From Vicinamibacterales bacterium (GTDB lineage: Bacteria > Acidobacteriota > Vicinamibacteria > Vicinamibacterales > 2-12-FULL-66-21), in the NCBI GenBank assembly GCA_036496585.1, contig DASXLB010000071.1, positions 43,061-107,060 on the forward strand: 64,000 bases of DNA, written 5' to 3'. Positions 8,419 through 16,392 of this stretch are shown here, piece after piece; the first letter of the stretch is position 1; each line of letters begins with the position of its first letter. The position numbers were made by a program, and so were the translations under genes. The notes below the pieces were generated by a model. That model searched no databases. It was not told the origin of the DNA and saw only the letters and a program-made list of their open reading frames with translations.

Positions 8419-9289
8419 GACTGCTTCTGCTCCTTGAATGATCCTGAGAACGATCCTGGGAATGATCCCGGGAATGAACCGTGGTAATGGATGCGGCAGC
8501 GTCCATGCTGCGGATGACGAGACGAAGCCCGGCGTCCGATGCCGCGGCGAGCGCGGCCCGCTGCACGAGATCGCAGCCGGCGTCGGCCATCGCGAGCGCG
8601 TCGTCGAACGTCAGATCGTGAATCGGCGTCGCGTCCGACCGCTGGTGCGGGTCGGCGGTGAAGTAGCCACGCACGTCCTTGACGAGTTCACAGGCGCCGG
8701 CGCGGATGGACCCGGCGAGAAGCACCGCGGTCAGATCGGATCCGCCTCGTCCGAGCGAGGTAACGGCGTCGCCGGCGCTGACGCCGAGGAAGCCGGGGAC
8801 GATGACGATGCGCGCGTGGGCGAGCGCGGCGCGCAGACGATTGGGGCGCACCGACGTGCCGCCGCCGGGATTGGCGACGAGCCCGGCCTGGTGCACGTTG
8901 AACGGCACCGCGCTGACGCCGATCTTCTGCAGGTGCAGCGCGAGGATCGCGACCGAGCGGAGCTCGCCGGTCGACCAGAGCAGGTCGAGCGCGAGCGGCG
9001 AGGGCTCGTTGGCGATGATCTGTGCCTCGGCCAGCAGATAGTCGGTGGTGCCGTACTGCGCCGAGACGATGACGACGAGACGCTCGTGGGGATTGACCGA
9101 GAGGCGCGTCTGCAGAAAGCGCGCAGCCGTCGCATAGGCGCGATCGTCCCGCAGGACCGAGCCGCCCAGCTTCAGCACACTGAGGCGGCCGGCTGGAGTG
9201 GCAGCGCCTGTGGCGGGATCAGCCGCCCCGTCGACCACACTCGTAGTCACGACGAACGCTCCAAGGGCGCGCGCGCGATACACACGCAT
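8369..9289 (-). CDS. aspartokinase catalytic domain without ACT domains
   Basis: A 306-residue amino-acid kinase. VLKLGGSVLRD (near residues 39-49), DLLWSTGELRS, the long conserved VPGFLGVSAGDAVTSLGRGGSDLTA and LVKDVRGYFTADP identify an aspartokinase catalytic domain, which phosphorylates L-aspartate. The usual two C-terminal ACT domains for feedback control are absent. After SMDAAASITTVHS the protein ends in a low-complexity tail rich in Ser, Arg, Asp and His, encoded by a 12-base tandem repeat, and then overlaps metB by 50 bases. The first 35 residues lack conserved features, so the true start may be further in. It is the first gene after the SAM-I riboswitch. A full-length aspartokinase lies at 26217-27578. 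Confidence 0.8.
   Translation of the reverse strand: MRVYRARALGAFVVTTSVVDGAADPATGAATPAGRLSVLKLGGSVLRDDRAYATAARFLQTRLSVNPHERLVVIVSAQYGTTDYLLAEAQIIANEPSPLALDLLWSTGELRSVAILALHLQKIGVSAVPFNVHQAGLVANPGGGTSVRPNRLRAALAHARIVIVPGFLGVSAGDAVTSLGRGGSDLTAVLLAGSIRAGACELVKDVRGYFTADPHQRSDATPIHDLTFDDALAMADAGCDLVQRAALAAASDAGLRLVIRSMDAAASITTVHSRDHSQDRSQDHSRSRSSHGVRHQDDSRRPAAGV
8435..8483. repeat. 12-base tandem repeat, about four units
   Basis: Read on the plus strand, four degenerate units of GAATGATCCTGR follow one another (gaatgatcctga, gaacgatcctgg, gaatgatcccgg, gaatgaaccgtg). On the minus strand they are in frame with the aspartokinase-like gene and encode the repeating HSRD/HSQD/RSQD/HSRS tail. The unit length is a multiple of three, so copy-number changes would not shift the frame. 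The block sits exactly where ACT domains would normally begin. Confidence 0.8.
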
Positions 9290-9327
9290 CGCGGTGACGA
9301 CCCTTCAGTTATGCGATGAGAACTTCG

Positions 9328-9357
9328 GGCTTCCCGGTGGTTACTCTGGGGGAAGCC
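9328..9357 (-). promoter_or_regulatory. hairpin between SAM aptamer and aspartokinase start
   Basis: GGCTTCCC and GGGAAGCC form a perfect 8-pair stem around a 14-base loop. It begins a few bases after the 3' end of the SAM-I aptamer and about 40 bases before the presumed start codon. No run of U follows, so it does not look like a plain intrinsic terminator. It may be part of the expression platform, acting on termination or ribosome access. Confidence 0.5.
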
Positions 9358-9359
9358 AG

Positions 9360-9463
9360 GGTTTCATCTTTCCCGGTTATCGGGCAGGAATTAGCACCTT
9401 GGCAAAAGCGCCGGGTTGCTGTGGCGTCGTCGGGCCTGTTCCCTCAGCCACTCTGGATAAATG
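9360..9463 (-). ncRNA. SAM-I riboswitch (S-box leader)
   Basis: Read on the minus strand, the segment carries the S-box core in order: TTTATCCAGAGTGG, the GAGGGA internal loop, GGCCCGACGACGCC with the kink-turn GACGA, CAGCAACC, then AAGGTGCTAATTCC. P1 pairs TTTATC with GATGAA at the two ends, P2 pairs GTGGC with GCCAC, and P4 is CCCG-ATAAC-CGGG. This is a textbook SAM-I aptamer, which binds S-adenosylmethionine and switches the downstream genes off when it is plentiful. It heads the run aspartokinase-like gene, metB, asd. Confidence 0.95.
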
Positions 9464-9579
9464 CCCGCAGCGGATGCGGACGTCACACAGCGTAAGCCAG
9501 CTCTGCTCGGCGTGTCAAGCGGTTCCCCCGGTATTGCGCTTGCAAATGCCTCCAGTGACTGATTTATGGAGGCATACCG

Positions 9580-10155
9580 ATGAAGCAGCGAGTTGTAGTG
9601 GCGGTGGCGGCGCTGGCGTTCGCCGCATGTCCTGTGTGTGCGCAGACGGCCGCTGGCACGCCGGCGACCCAAAGCAAGAGCGGCAGCGCGATGAAGTCGG
9701 CCGCCGACGCCGATCAGGCGTTCGCGCGCGACGCCGCGATCGGCGGCATGGCAGAGGTCCAGCTCGGAAACCTCGCGAAGCAAAACGCGTCGAGCGCAGA
9801 CGTGAAACAGTTCGGCGATCGCATGAGCACCGATCACGGCAAGGGCAACGACGAGCTCAAGCAGCTCGCGGCGACCAAGAACCTCACGCTGCCGGCCGAT
9901 CTCGACGCGAAACACAAAGCCGTGGTGGACCGGCTGTCGAAGCTCAACGGCGCCGCGTTCGACAAGGCGTACATGACGGCAATGGTCAGCGACCACAAGG
10001 AAGACGTTGCGAAGTTCCGCAAGGAGTCCACGTCGGGCAAGGACGCAGATTTGAAGGCGTGGGCCGCCAAGACGCTGCCGACGCTCGAGGAACACTTGAA
10101 GATGGCGCAGGATACGGCGTCGAAGGTCGGCGGGACGATGAAGACCGGCAAGTAG
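9580..10155 (+). CDS. secreted DUF4142 protein
   Basis: A 191-residue exported protein: signal peptide at residues 1-21 (MKQRVVVAVAALAFAACPVC, then AQ), then a helical DUF4142 domain from about residue 45. Family landmarks are DQAFARDAAIGGMAEVQLGNL, ADVKQFGDRMSTDH, KAVVDRLSKLNGAAFDKAYM and MVSDHKEDVAKF. DUF4142 proteins have a ferritin-like four-helix fold and are common in soil bacteria; their role is not established. GGAGG lies seven bases before the ATG. It stands alone between the SAM-regulated operon, transcribed away from it, and a LysE-like gene. Confidence 0.9.
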   Translation: MKQRVVVAVAALAFAACPVCAQTAAGTPATQSKSGSAMKSAADADQAFARDAAIGGMAEVQLGNLAKQNASSADVKQFGDRMSTDHGKGNDELKQLAATKNLTLPADLDAKHKAVVDRLSKLNGAAFDKAYMTAMVSDHKEDVAKFRKESTSGKDADLKAWAAKTLPTLEEHLKMAQDTASKVGGTMKTGK

Positions 10156-10223
10156 AAATAGACGAGGGAGCGGTGTGGCAGGGGAGCTGGGGTGAAGCGC
10201 CGCCCCTCGGACAATAATGCCTG

Positions 10224-10859
10224 GTGCCGGTGAACCTGTGGGCGTACGCGGCGGTCACGGTTCCGTTCGTCGCCATCCCCGGCGTTTCGACGACGCTCGT
10301 GTTGCGCAACAGCATTGTCGGCGGCGTACGCGCCGGCGTGGCGACCGCCGTCGGCGTCAACCTGTCGTCGATCGGTTACGGGCTGTTGACGGCGTTCGGC
10401 GTGTCGATGGCGCTCCAGCGCTGGCCCGGCGTGTGGACCACGATGCGCGCTGCGGGCGTCGGCTATCTGGCGTGGCTTGGCCTTCGCTCGCTGTGGCGGG
10501 CCGCCCGCGGCGTCGACGCGGCGCTGCCAGCGGCCGGACTGGACGGAGCGGCCGGACCGGTCCGGCGCCCACTGGTCGACGACGCGCGCGAAGGGTTCGT
10601 GACCAACCTCCTCAATCCGTCGATCGCGACGTTCTACCTGCTGGTGGTTCCGCAGTTCATTCCGCGTGACGCGCCGTTTGCCGCGAGCGCGCTGCTGCTG
10701 ACGGCAGTCCACGTGACGCTCGCGGTCAGCTGGCATCTGACGTGGGCGGCCGCCGGCGGGTCGCTCGCGGTGGTGCTCAACCGCGCGCGCCCTCGCCGCA
10801 TCCTCGAGGCGGCCGCCGGTCTGGCGCTGCTGGTGCTCGCGGTCAAGCTGGCCTTCTAA
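10224..10859 (+). CDS. LysE/RhtB family exporter
   Basis: A 211-residue inner-membrane protein with about six helices. It starts at a GTG (VNLWAYAAVTVPFVAIPGVS); the P-G pair in the first helix and the following SIVGGVRAGVATAVGVNLSS are typical of LysE/RhtB amino-acid efflux proteins. GVGYLAWLGLRSL and NLLNPSIATFYLLVVPQF are the other conserved pieces of the family. It probably exports an amino acid or small derivative; the substrate is not predictable. No operon partner is obvious. Confidence 0.85.
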   Translation: MPVNLWAYAAVTVPFVAIPGVSTTLVLRNSIVGGVRAGVATAVGVNLSSIGYGLLTAFGVSMALQRWPGVWTTMRAAGVGYLAWLGLRSLWRAARGVDAALPAAGLDGAAGPVRRPLVDDAREGFVTNLLNPSIATFYLLVVPQFIPRDAPFAASALLLTAVHVTLAVSWHLTWAAAGGSLAVVLNRARPRRILEAAAGLALLVLAVKLAF

Positions 10860-10869
10860 TTTCATCCGA

Positions 10870-10926
10870 GGGGCTTCGCCCCCGACCCCCGCACACGCTC
10901 CCTCGCGCGCCGCTTCGCCGGCGCGC
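10870..10926. repeat. paired GC-rich hairpins after the LysE-like gene
   Basis: Two hairpins stand between the plus-strand exporter gene and the convergent small membrane protein gene. The first is GGGGC-TTC-GCCCC (10870-10882). The second is GCGCGCCG-CTTCGC-CGGCGCGC (10905-10926), a perfect 8-pair stem. No T-run follows on either strand. They could help terminate transcription from both sides or be a REP-like dispersed repeat. Confidence 0.5.
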
Positions 10927-10993
10927 TCCGATCGCGTGGCTCACTCGCGGCGCTCGCTCGCCGGCGATTGCAACCGGCGTCTAATGACACGTT

Positions 10994-11368
10994 TTAGCGC
11001 CCAAGGGCAGGCGTGCCTCGGCTCGAGAACGTCACGTAGCCGACGATGACCCCCAGGATGCCGCCCGGCAGCATGATCTGCCAGTAATACGGCGGCTGGC
11101 CGCCGAGCTTCTGGAGCAGGCACACTAGAAACGCGAGCGTCACGCCAACCGCCACGCCGAAGACGATCGCCAGGCCGAGCGACCGCGTCCGCTTCGCGAA
11201 CCAGCCAATCAGCACGCCGGTGATCAGCCCCTTCACCATGGATCCGATGACGATGCCGACGATGCCGGTTTTGATGGCGGGATCGTTGGGCGCCGAGACC
11301 AGCGCCGACAGACCGTCGAAGATTCCGAGCACACCACCCAGCACGAGGCCGAGCACGGGTTTACTCAT
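10994..11368 (-). CDS. small integral membrane protein (124 aa)
   Basis: Not recognised as a named family. It has four hydrophobic stretches rich in Gly, Val and Ile (VLGLVLGGVLGIFDGLSAL, GIVGIVIGSMVKGLITGVLI, LAIVFGVAVGVTLAFLVCLL, MLPGGILGVIVGYVTF), so four membrane helices are likely. A GGAG stretch lies upstream of the ATG on the minus strand. It is monocistronic, 44 bases downstream of the kinase gene's end on the same strand. Function unknown. Confidence 0.7.
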   Translation of the reverse strand: MSKPVLGLVLGGVLGIFDGLSALVSAPNDPAIKTGIVGIVIGSMVKGLITGVLIGWFAKRTRSLGLAIVFGVAVGVTLAFLVCLLQKLGGQPPYYWQIMLPGGILGVIVGYVTFSSRGTPALGR

Positions 11369-11412
11369 GCGTCACTCCTTGTTCGGTCTATTACGCATCG
11401 GCGGCCGTTCCT

Positions 11413-12273
11413 TTAGCGCCCGGCAAAGACGAGGAGCAGCACTCGCATCGCGAGGTAGGTGAGGACCAGCGCGATCGGCGTGCGATATGTACGGGCGAGG
11501 CGCGTCGCGCGCTCGATCGGCCGCTCGCGGTGCGCCCGCACCGCCTGGCCGTCGGCGAAGCGTCGCACGTCGGCACCCAGCTCAGCGACCGTGGGATAGC
11601 GCGCCGCCGGATCCGGGGCAGTGGCGCGCGCGCCGATCGACGCGAGCGGCCGCGCCTCCCCCTGTGCGAGCTCAGCGAGAATCGCCCCCAGCGCGTAGAC
11701 GTCGACGCGCGCGTCGAACGCCGCGGCCGGCTGCTCGGGCGGCCTGTAGCCGTCGGTGCCGCCAGGCTCGGCGCCGCCGGCGAGCCCCCAGTCGAGAATC
11801 CGCACCTGGCCGAAGTCGGCGACCATGATGTTGGCCGGCTTCAGGTCGCGATGAGCGATGCCGCGGGCATGCGCGTAGGCGACCGTGTCGCAGATCCGGT
11901 CGAACAGCCGCAACCGGTCGGTCAGCGGCAGCCGCCGCGCGTGTACGTCGAGGCGCGCGCCGCGCACGAGGCTCATGACGAGATAGACCCGGCCGTCGCG
12001 CAGGCGGCCGACGTCGTGCACGGACACGATGCCGGCGTGCTCGAGCGAGGCGAGCGTCCGCGCTTCGCGGCGCAGGCGCGCAGCGTCCGACGCGGTATTC
12101 CACGCCGTCACTTTTACGGCGACGTCGCGATCGAGCTCGCGATCGAAGGCGCGGAATACGACGCCCATGCCGCCGCGGCCGATCTCGTCGCCAAGCTCGT
12201 AGCGTCCGCCGTCGAACTCCGGACGATCCTCGAGGCGCCGGAGGCGATCGACGGCGCGATCCGACAGGGTCAT
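11413..12273 (-). CDS. membrane-anchored Ser/Thr protein kinase
   Basis: A 286-residue Hanks-type kinase. The start at 12273 overlaps the stop of the sigma factor gene (ATGA), which decides it over longer frames. The glycine loop IGRGGMGVVFRA is near residues 29-40, the invariant lysine is in DVAVKVTA, the catalytic loop HRDLKPANIM is near 134-143, the metal loop is ILDWGLA (DWG instead of DFG), and YRPPEQ stands for APE. The C-terminus has one hydrophobic helix (TPIALVLTYLAMRVLLLVF) but no sensor domain after it. Coupling to a sigma factor suggests it phosphorylates that factor or acts in the same signalling step. Confidence 0.88.
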   Translation of the reverse strand: MTLSDRAVDRLRRLEDRPEFDGGRYELGDEIGRGGMGVVFRAFDRELDRDVAVKVTAWNTASDAARLRREARTLASLEHAGIVSVHDVGRLRDGRVYLVMSLVRGARLDVHARRLPLTDRLRLFDRICDTVAYAHARGIAHRDLKPANIMVADFGQVRILDWGLAGGAEPGGTDGYRPPEQPAAAFDARVDVYALGAILAELAQGEARPLASIGARATAPDPAARYPTVAELGADVRRFADGQAVRAHRERPIERATRLARTYRTPIALVLTYLAMRVLLLVFAGR

Positions 12274-12992
12274 TCCGGCGTGACTCCGAAGAGATCTCGC
12301 GCTTCGGCGCGGAACTCGTCGTCGCTCGCGCAGATCTGCCGCAGCGTGTCGAGCACGATCTCCCGGAAGGCGCGGCGCGCCCACGCCAGCTCGTTGGTGA
12401 CGTCGGTGACCCGCATGCCGAGCTCCGCGGCGAGCGCCGCATACGTGGTGTGCGGCGAGGCGTCCGCCTCCTCGACGTCATAGCGCCTGAAGACCGCGAA
12501 CGCGCGCGGATGTCCGGCGTCGGCCGCGCGGCCTTCCAGCGTCCGCAGCGCTTCGGCGAAGAGCCCGCGGATCCACTCGCGGTGAAACCACGCTTCCGGA
12601 TCGTCGGGCGCGGCGGCGGCGCGCGTGGCGAGCTCCACGTCGGCGGCCGCGAGGTCGATCGGGACCAGTGGCACACCGCCGCCGCGCTTCTGACGCGATT
12701 CAGCCAGCCGCTCGTTGGCGAGAAAACCGTCGAGGCAAATCCGGATGAAGGTCCTGAAGCGAGCCCTGGCCGCGTCGTAGCGCTCGAGGTATTCGCGCTC
12801 GAAGGCGCGCGTGAAGAACTCCTGCGTCAGATCGCGCGCGTCCTCGGCCTGACGGCTGCCGCGCAGGCGGATGTAGAGATAGACTGGACGCCAGTAGCTC
12901 CTGGCGAGCGCGTCGTAGGCTGCGGTGCGCACCGCCGGATCGGCGCTGGCGAGCTCGCGCACCACGGAGTGGCGCGTGACGGGGAAAGACAT
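12270..12992 (-). CDS. ECF-like RNA polymerase sigma factor
   Basis: A 240-residue sigma-70 family protein. Region 2 is visible as YLYIRLRGSRQAEDARDLTQEFFTRAFE (in two parts around residues 38-65), with the core-binding DARDLTQEFF. The region-4-like part is HTTYAALAAELGMRVTDVTNELAWARRAF, a helix-turn-helix. About 60 residues between the two regions (LAAADVELATRAAAAPDD) are longer than in typical short ECF factors. This resembles ECF-like factors encoded next to Ser/Thr kinases in Planctomycetes and Acidobacteria. It is first in a two-gene operon with the kinase, joined by an ATGA overlap. The promoter it recognises is unknown. Confidence 0.82.
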   Translation of the reverse strand: MSFPVTRHSVVRELASADPAVRTAAYDALARSYWRPVYLYIRLRGSRQAEDARDLTQEFFTRAFEREYLERYDAARARFRTFIRICLDGFLANERLAESRQKRGGGVPLVPIDLAAADVELATRAAAAPDDPEAWFHREWIRGLFAEALRTLEGRAADAGHPRAFAVFRRYDVEEADASPHTTYAALAAELGMRVTDVTNELAWARRAFREIVLDTLRQICASDDEFRAEARDLFGVTPE

Positions 12993-13039
12993 CGGCGCCG
13001 ATATTCTAGGCCCGATTCATCCGAGGGGGACTCGAGACC

Positions 13040-13798
13040 ATGCGACGACTGACCCGCTTCGTCACCGCCGGCGCGTTGCTCCTGCTTGCGGCGACGGCCG
13101 CGACCGCGCAGGCGCCCGCTCCGGCTCCGCCGGAACCGCCTCCCCCTCTCTGGACGGGCAGCGCCGGCGCCGGCTTCTCGATGAACCGGGGCAACACCGA
13201 CACGACCAATTTCAACCTGTCGTTCGAGGCGACCCGCGATCCGAAAACGCACAGCGTCTGGAAGATGAAGGCGCTCTATCTGCGCGGGGACAACGGCGGC
13301 GAGGCGACCGTCGACCGCTTTCTCGGCGACATCCGCAACGAGCGCGATCTCTCGCAGCGGGTCTACGTCTTCGGGGAACTGCAGTTCCTCGAAGACAAGT
13401 TCAAGGAGATCGACTACCTCTGGGCGCCGGCCGGTGGCATCGGCTACAAGCTCGTCGCCACGCCGGCGACGACGTGGAACGTGGACGGCGGCCTCGGCGC
13501 GAAGATCGAGAAGGACACGGGCCTGGAGCAGCGGACCGACGCGGTCGTCACGATGTCGGACAAGTTCGAGCACAAAGTGACCAAGACCTCGTCGATCACG
13601 CAGGGCTTCAGTGCGCTGTGGAAGGCGAACGACTTCGGCGACGTCATCTACGCGTTCACCGCAGGCGTGGCGGCATCCTTGACGACACGCACGCAGCTGA
13701 AGGTCGAGTTCCTCGACAGCTACGCGTCGCGCCCGCCCTCGGCGCTGGTGAAGCAGAACGACGTCGCACTCCTGACCGCGTTCGTCTATAAGTTCTAG
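13040..13798 (+). CDS. DUF481 outer-membrane protein
   Basis: A 252-residue protein with a signal peptide (MRRLTRFVTAGALLLLAATA, then ATAQ), a Pro/Ala linker and a beta-rich DUF481 domain. GSAGAGFSMNRGNTDTTNFN, followed by LYLRGDNGGEATVDRF and YDYLWAPAGGIGYKL-like strands, is the usual DUF481 pattern (salt-stress-induced outer-membrane protein YdiY-like). It ends in AFVYKF, with a terminal Phe as in barrel proteins. Directly followed by the GyrI-like gene, whose ATG abuts this stop, so the two probably share a message. Confidence 0.85.
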   Translation: MRRLTRFVTAGALLLLAATAATAQAPAPAPPEPPPPLWTGSAGAGFSMNRGNTDTTNFNLSFEATRDPKTHSVWKMKALYLRGDNGGEATVDRFLGDIRNERDLSQRVYVFGELQFLEDKFKEIDYLWAPAGGIGYKLVATPATTWNVDGGLGAKIEKDTGLEQRTDAVVTMSDKFEHKVTKTSSITQGFSALWKANDFGDVIYAFTAGVAASLTTRTQLKVEFLDSYASRPPSALVKQNDVALLTAFVYKF

Positions 13799-14260
13799 AT
13801 GGACGTCGCGATTGTCGAACAACCGGCCCTGCGGGTGGCCGCCCTCGCGCACCGCGGGGCGTATCACGCCATCGGCCGGACATTCCGGAATCTCGAGGCG
13901 GCGCTCGCGGCCTCGACCGTCGATGTCGCGGCGTCGACGCTGATCGCGCTCTACTACGACAATCCACGGACCACCGCTGAGGCTGATTTGCACTCGGCGG
14001 CCGGCATCATCCTCGCTGACGGCGCGCCGGTGCCGTCGGGGCTCGAGACGTGTCACACCACGGCCGGACGCTACGCGACGCTGACCTGCGTCGGCTCGTA
14101 CTCCGAACTGCCGGCCGCCTGGCAGCACCTGGTCGGCACGTGGCTGCCGTCGAGCCGCTATCGCGCCGCCGAGGCGCCCAGTCTCGAGATCTATCGCAAC
14201 TCGCCGATGGTCGCGCCGGCCGAACAGCTCATCACCGAGCTGTATCTCGCGATCGCCTGA
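13799..14260 (+). CDS. GyrI-like small-molecule-binding domain protein
   Basis: A 153-residue single-domain protein of the GyrI/SbmC/AraC effector-binding superfamily. LRVAALAHRGAYHAIGRTFRNLEAAL near the N-terminus and CVGSYSELPAAWQHLVGTWLP near residues 100-120 fit the two-repeat fold, and it ends with the typical SLEIYRNSP and TELYLAIA. There is no DNA-binding domain, so it may be a drug- or metabolite-binding or hydrolytic stand-alone form. Its ATG directly follows the DUF481 stop and its end lies 13 bases before the MBL gene. Confidence 0.82.
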   Translation: MDVAIVEQPALRVAALAHRGAYHAIGRTFRNLEAALAASTVDVAASTLIALYYDNPRTTAEADLHSAAGIILADGAPVPSGLETCHTTAGRYATLTCVGSYSELPAAWQHLVGTWLPSSRYRAAEAPSLEIYRNSPMVAPAEQLITELYLAIA

Positions 14261-14273
14261 GGCGAGCGGCTCG

Positions 14274-15242
14274 ATGACCCACCCGGTGTCGGATCACTGC
14301 GACGGCGAGAAGTTTTTCAATCCGCATGCCGTGACGGGACGGACCTGGCGTGAAGTGGCGCGCTGGTCGCGCACCCGCCGGCGCACCGCGTGGCCGGCGG
14401 CTGTGCCGCTGGTGGTTCATCCGCCGCCTGCCTCCGTGAAGCCTGGCCAGATCGCCGTCACGTTCATCGGCCACTCGACGTTCCTCGTCCGCTCTGCGAA
14501 CCGGGCCTTCATCACCGATCCCGTCTTCACGACGCACGCCGGCCCGTTTGGCCGCCTCGGTCCGCGGCGCGTTCGCCCGCCGGCGATTCCGCTCCGCGAT
14601 CTGCCGCCGATCGACCTCGTGCTGCTCAGTCACAACCACTACGATCACCTGCAGCCGTCGTCGATCGCTGTGTTTGCCGGGGCGGAAGTCGTGACGACGC
14701 TGGGCGTGGGACGCTCACTTCCGGCTGCAGCCGGGAACCGCCGGGAGCTCGACTGGTGGGAGACGACCTCCGTGCGTGGCGCACGTATCACCGCCGTCCC
14801 GGCCCAGCACTTCTCGGCGCGCACGCTGTGGGACAAGAACCGGACACTGTGGTGCGGCTTCGTCGTCGAAATCGACGGGGCGACGTTCTACTTCGCCGGC
14901 GATTCCGGCTACACGCCGCAGTTCGCCGAGATCGGGGCGTGCGTCCCTCGCATCGACGTCGCGCTCCTCCCGATCGGCGCCTACGAGCCGCGCTGGTTCA
15001 TGCAACCGATGCACATGAATCCCGACGAGGCGGTGCGCGCCCACCTCGACACCCGCGCCCGCGTCAGTGTCGGCATGCACTTCGGCACGTTTCAGCTGAC
15101 CGACGAAGGGATCGACGAGCCGCTGTGCGCGCTCGAACGCGCCCGCGCGGCGCACGGCGTGCCGGGAGAGGCATTCCGCCTGCTGGATTTCGGGGAGACA
15201 GCGATCTTCGCGGCCGGCGAGGGCAGCCGGTCATCCGTCTAA
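14274..15242 (+). CDS. NAPE-PLD/UlaG-like MBL-fold hydrolase
   Basis: A 322-residue metallo-beta-lactamase fold enzyme without signal peptide. VTFIGHSTFLV, FITDPVF and the metal motif LLSHNHYDHL (near residues 120-129) are characteristic of the branch containing N-acyl phosphatidylethanolamine phospholipase D and YtnP/UlaG-like proteins. The later histidine in VPAQHFSARTLWDKN, the aspartate in YFAGDSGY and the final HFGTFQL complete the site. The WDKNRTLWCGFV stretch is close to NAPE-PLD-like bacterial proteins, so a phosphodiesterase acting on lipid is plausible but unproven. Third in a likely plus-strand run with DUF481 and GyrI. Confidence 0.85.
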   Translation: MTHPVSDHCDGEKFFNPHAVTGRTWREVARWSRTRRRTAWPAAVPLVVHPPPASVKPGQIAVTFIGHSTFLVRSANRAFITDPVFTTHAGPFGRLGPRRVRPPAIPLRDLPPIDLVLLSHNHYDHLQPSSIAVFAGAEVVTTLGVGRSLPAAAGNRRELDWWETTSVRGARITAVPAQHFSARTLWDKNRTLWCGFVVEIDGATFYFAGDSGYTPQFAEIGACVPRIDVALLPIGAYEPRWFMQPMHMNPDEAVRAHLDTRARVSVGMHFGTFQLTDEGIDEPLCALERARAAHGVPGEAFRLLDFGETAIFAAGEGSRSSV

Positions 15243-15276
15243 ACTTTCCGTTTCCGGGTGCCTCCCGGCCCGGGTG

Positions 15277-16350
15277 CTATCCGTGGGCGTCTGCCAGTAG
15301 CTGGCTCACCCGGGCGAGGCCGCCGCGGATCTTCCCGGTATCGCCGCCGTAGCCGATCCGGAAGTGCGCCGGCGCGTCGAAGAAGCGGCCGGGACCGACC
15401 GCGGTCATCTGTTCCTGGATCAGACGCTCGACGAACGGTCCCGCGTCTTCGACGCCGCGGATGCGGGGGAACACGATGGTGCTGGCCGACGGGACGTATT
15501 CCAGCCGCGGATGCGCGATGAGGAAGGCGTCGACGAGCGCCTTGTTTCGGCCGAGGACCGTCCGCGCGCGTGCGTGCAGCGCGTCGAGACGCTCGAAGGC
15601 GAGGACGGCGAGCCGCTCGGCGACGATCGAGCCGGTTCCGTCCACCACGTCCCGCGCGCGGCGGACGCGAGGCGTGACCGTGCCGCTGGCGATCACCCAG
15701 CCGGCGCGCAGGCTCGACAACCCGTACGACTTCGTCAGACTGCTCGTCGTGACGAAGACGTCGCCGCTCCCCGCCGCCGGAGGCGAGGTGTCGCCCGTCA
15801 GATCCTTGTAGACCTCGTCGACGATGACGACGGCCCCCTGCTGCTCCGCGATCCGTCCGATCTCGTCGAGCGCGGCCGCATCGGCCAGGACACCGGTCGG
15901 GTTGTGCGGGGTAGTGACGACGATGACCGTCGTGCGCGGCGTGATGGCGCGGCGGACGCGATCCGGATCGAGCGCGTAGCCGTCCTCGAACCGGCGATCG
16001 AATCTCGCCGCCGTCGCGCCGAGCAGGCGCGCCGCGCCGATCAACGGATCGTAGCCGGGCCGCTCGACCAGCACCTCGTCGCCGGGTTCGACGAGCGCAG
16101 CGAGCGCCAACAGGTTCGCCCCCGCCGTCCCGGTCGCCGTCGTGACGCGATCCGCCGGCACACCGTAGCGCGCGCCGATGGCGTCCATCAGCGGGCGGTA
16201 GCCCGTGTCGTTGGCGCCGCTCAAGGCGATCGCGTCGCGCGCGCCGGGTAAGTCGTCCAGCGTGCAGGCCAGGATGTTGCTGCCGGCCAGATCGAACTCC
16301 GGCGTCGGCCGTGTCTTGGCCCACTCCATGTACGGCGCGTGATACCGCAT
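15277..16350 (-). CDS. class I/II PLP aminotransferase
   Basis: A 357-residue fold-type I aminotransferase. TATGTAGANLLALAALVEPGD, the substrate-binding TTPHNPTGVLAD (near residues 138-149), the IVDEVYKDL aspartate and the PLP lysine in TSSLTKSYGLSSLRAGW (near residue 215) are all present, with a final HFRIGYGGD arginine. It is somewhat short for the family and the N-terminus starts with EWAKTRPTPEFDLAGSNI, typical of uncharacterised aspartate/aromatic aminotransferase-like proteins. The amino-acid substrate cannot be named. The 43 bases upstream separate it from a permease gene on the same strand, so co-transcription is likely. Confidence 0.85.
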   Translation of the reverse strand: MRYHAPYMEWAKTRPTPEFDLAGSNILACTLDDLPGARDAIALSGANDTGYRPLMDAIGARYGVPADRVTTATGTAGANLLALAALVEPGDEVLVERPGYDPLIGAARLLGATAARFDRRFEDGYALDPDRVRRAITPRTTVIVVTTPHNPTGVLADAAALDEIGRIAEQQGAVVIVDEVYKDLTGDTSPPAAGSGDVFVTTSSLTKSYGLSSLRAGWVIASGTVTPRVRRARDVVDGTGSIVAERLAVLAFERLDALHARARTVLGRNKALVDAFLIAHPRLEYVPSASTIVFPRIRGVEDAGPFVERLIQEQMTAVGPGRFFDAPAHFRIGYGGDTGKIRGGLARVSQLLADAHG

Positions 16351-16392
16351 GGCCGGAGTGTAGTTCGCTTCGGAACGCCGGAGCCCGCGCAG

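Noticed and set aside
8435-8483. CRISPR-like array
   Set aside because: The 12-base units are directly adjacent with no spacers and lie in a coding frame.
10860-10993. Possible tRNA or small RNA gene between convergent genes
   Set aside because: Only short GC hairpins are present; no cloverleaf, T-loop consensus or promoter could be made out.
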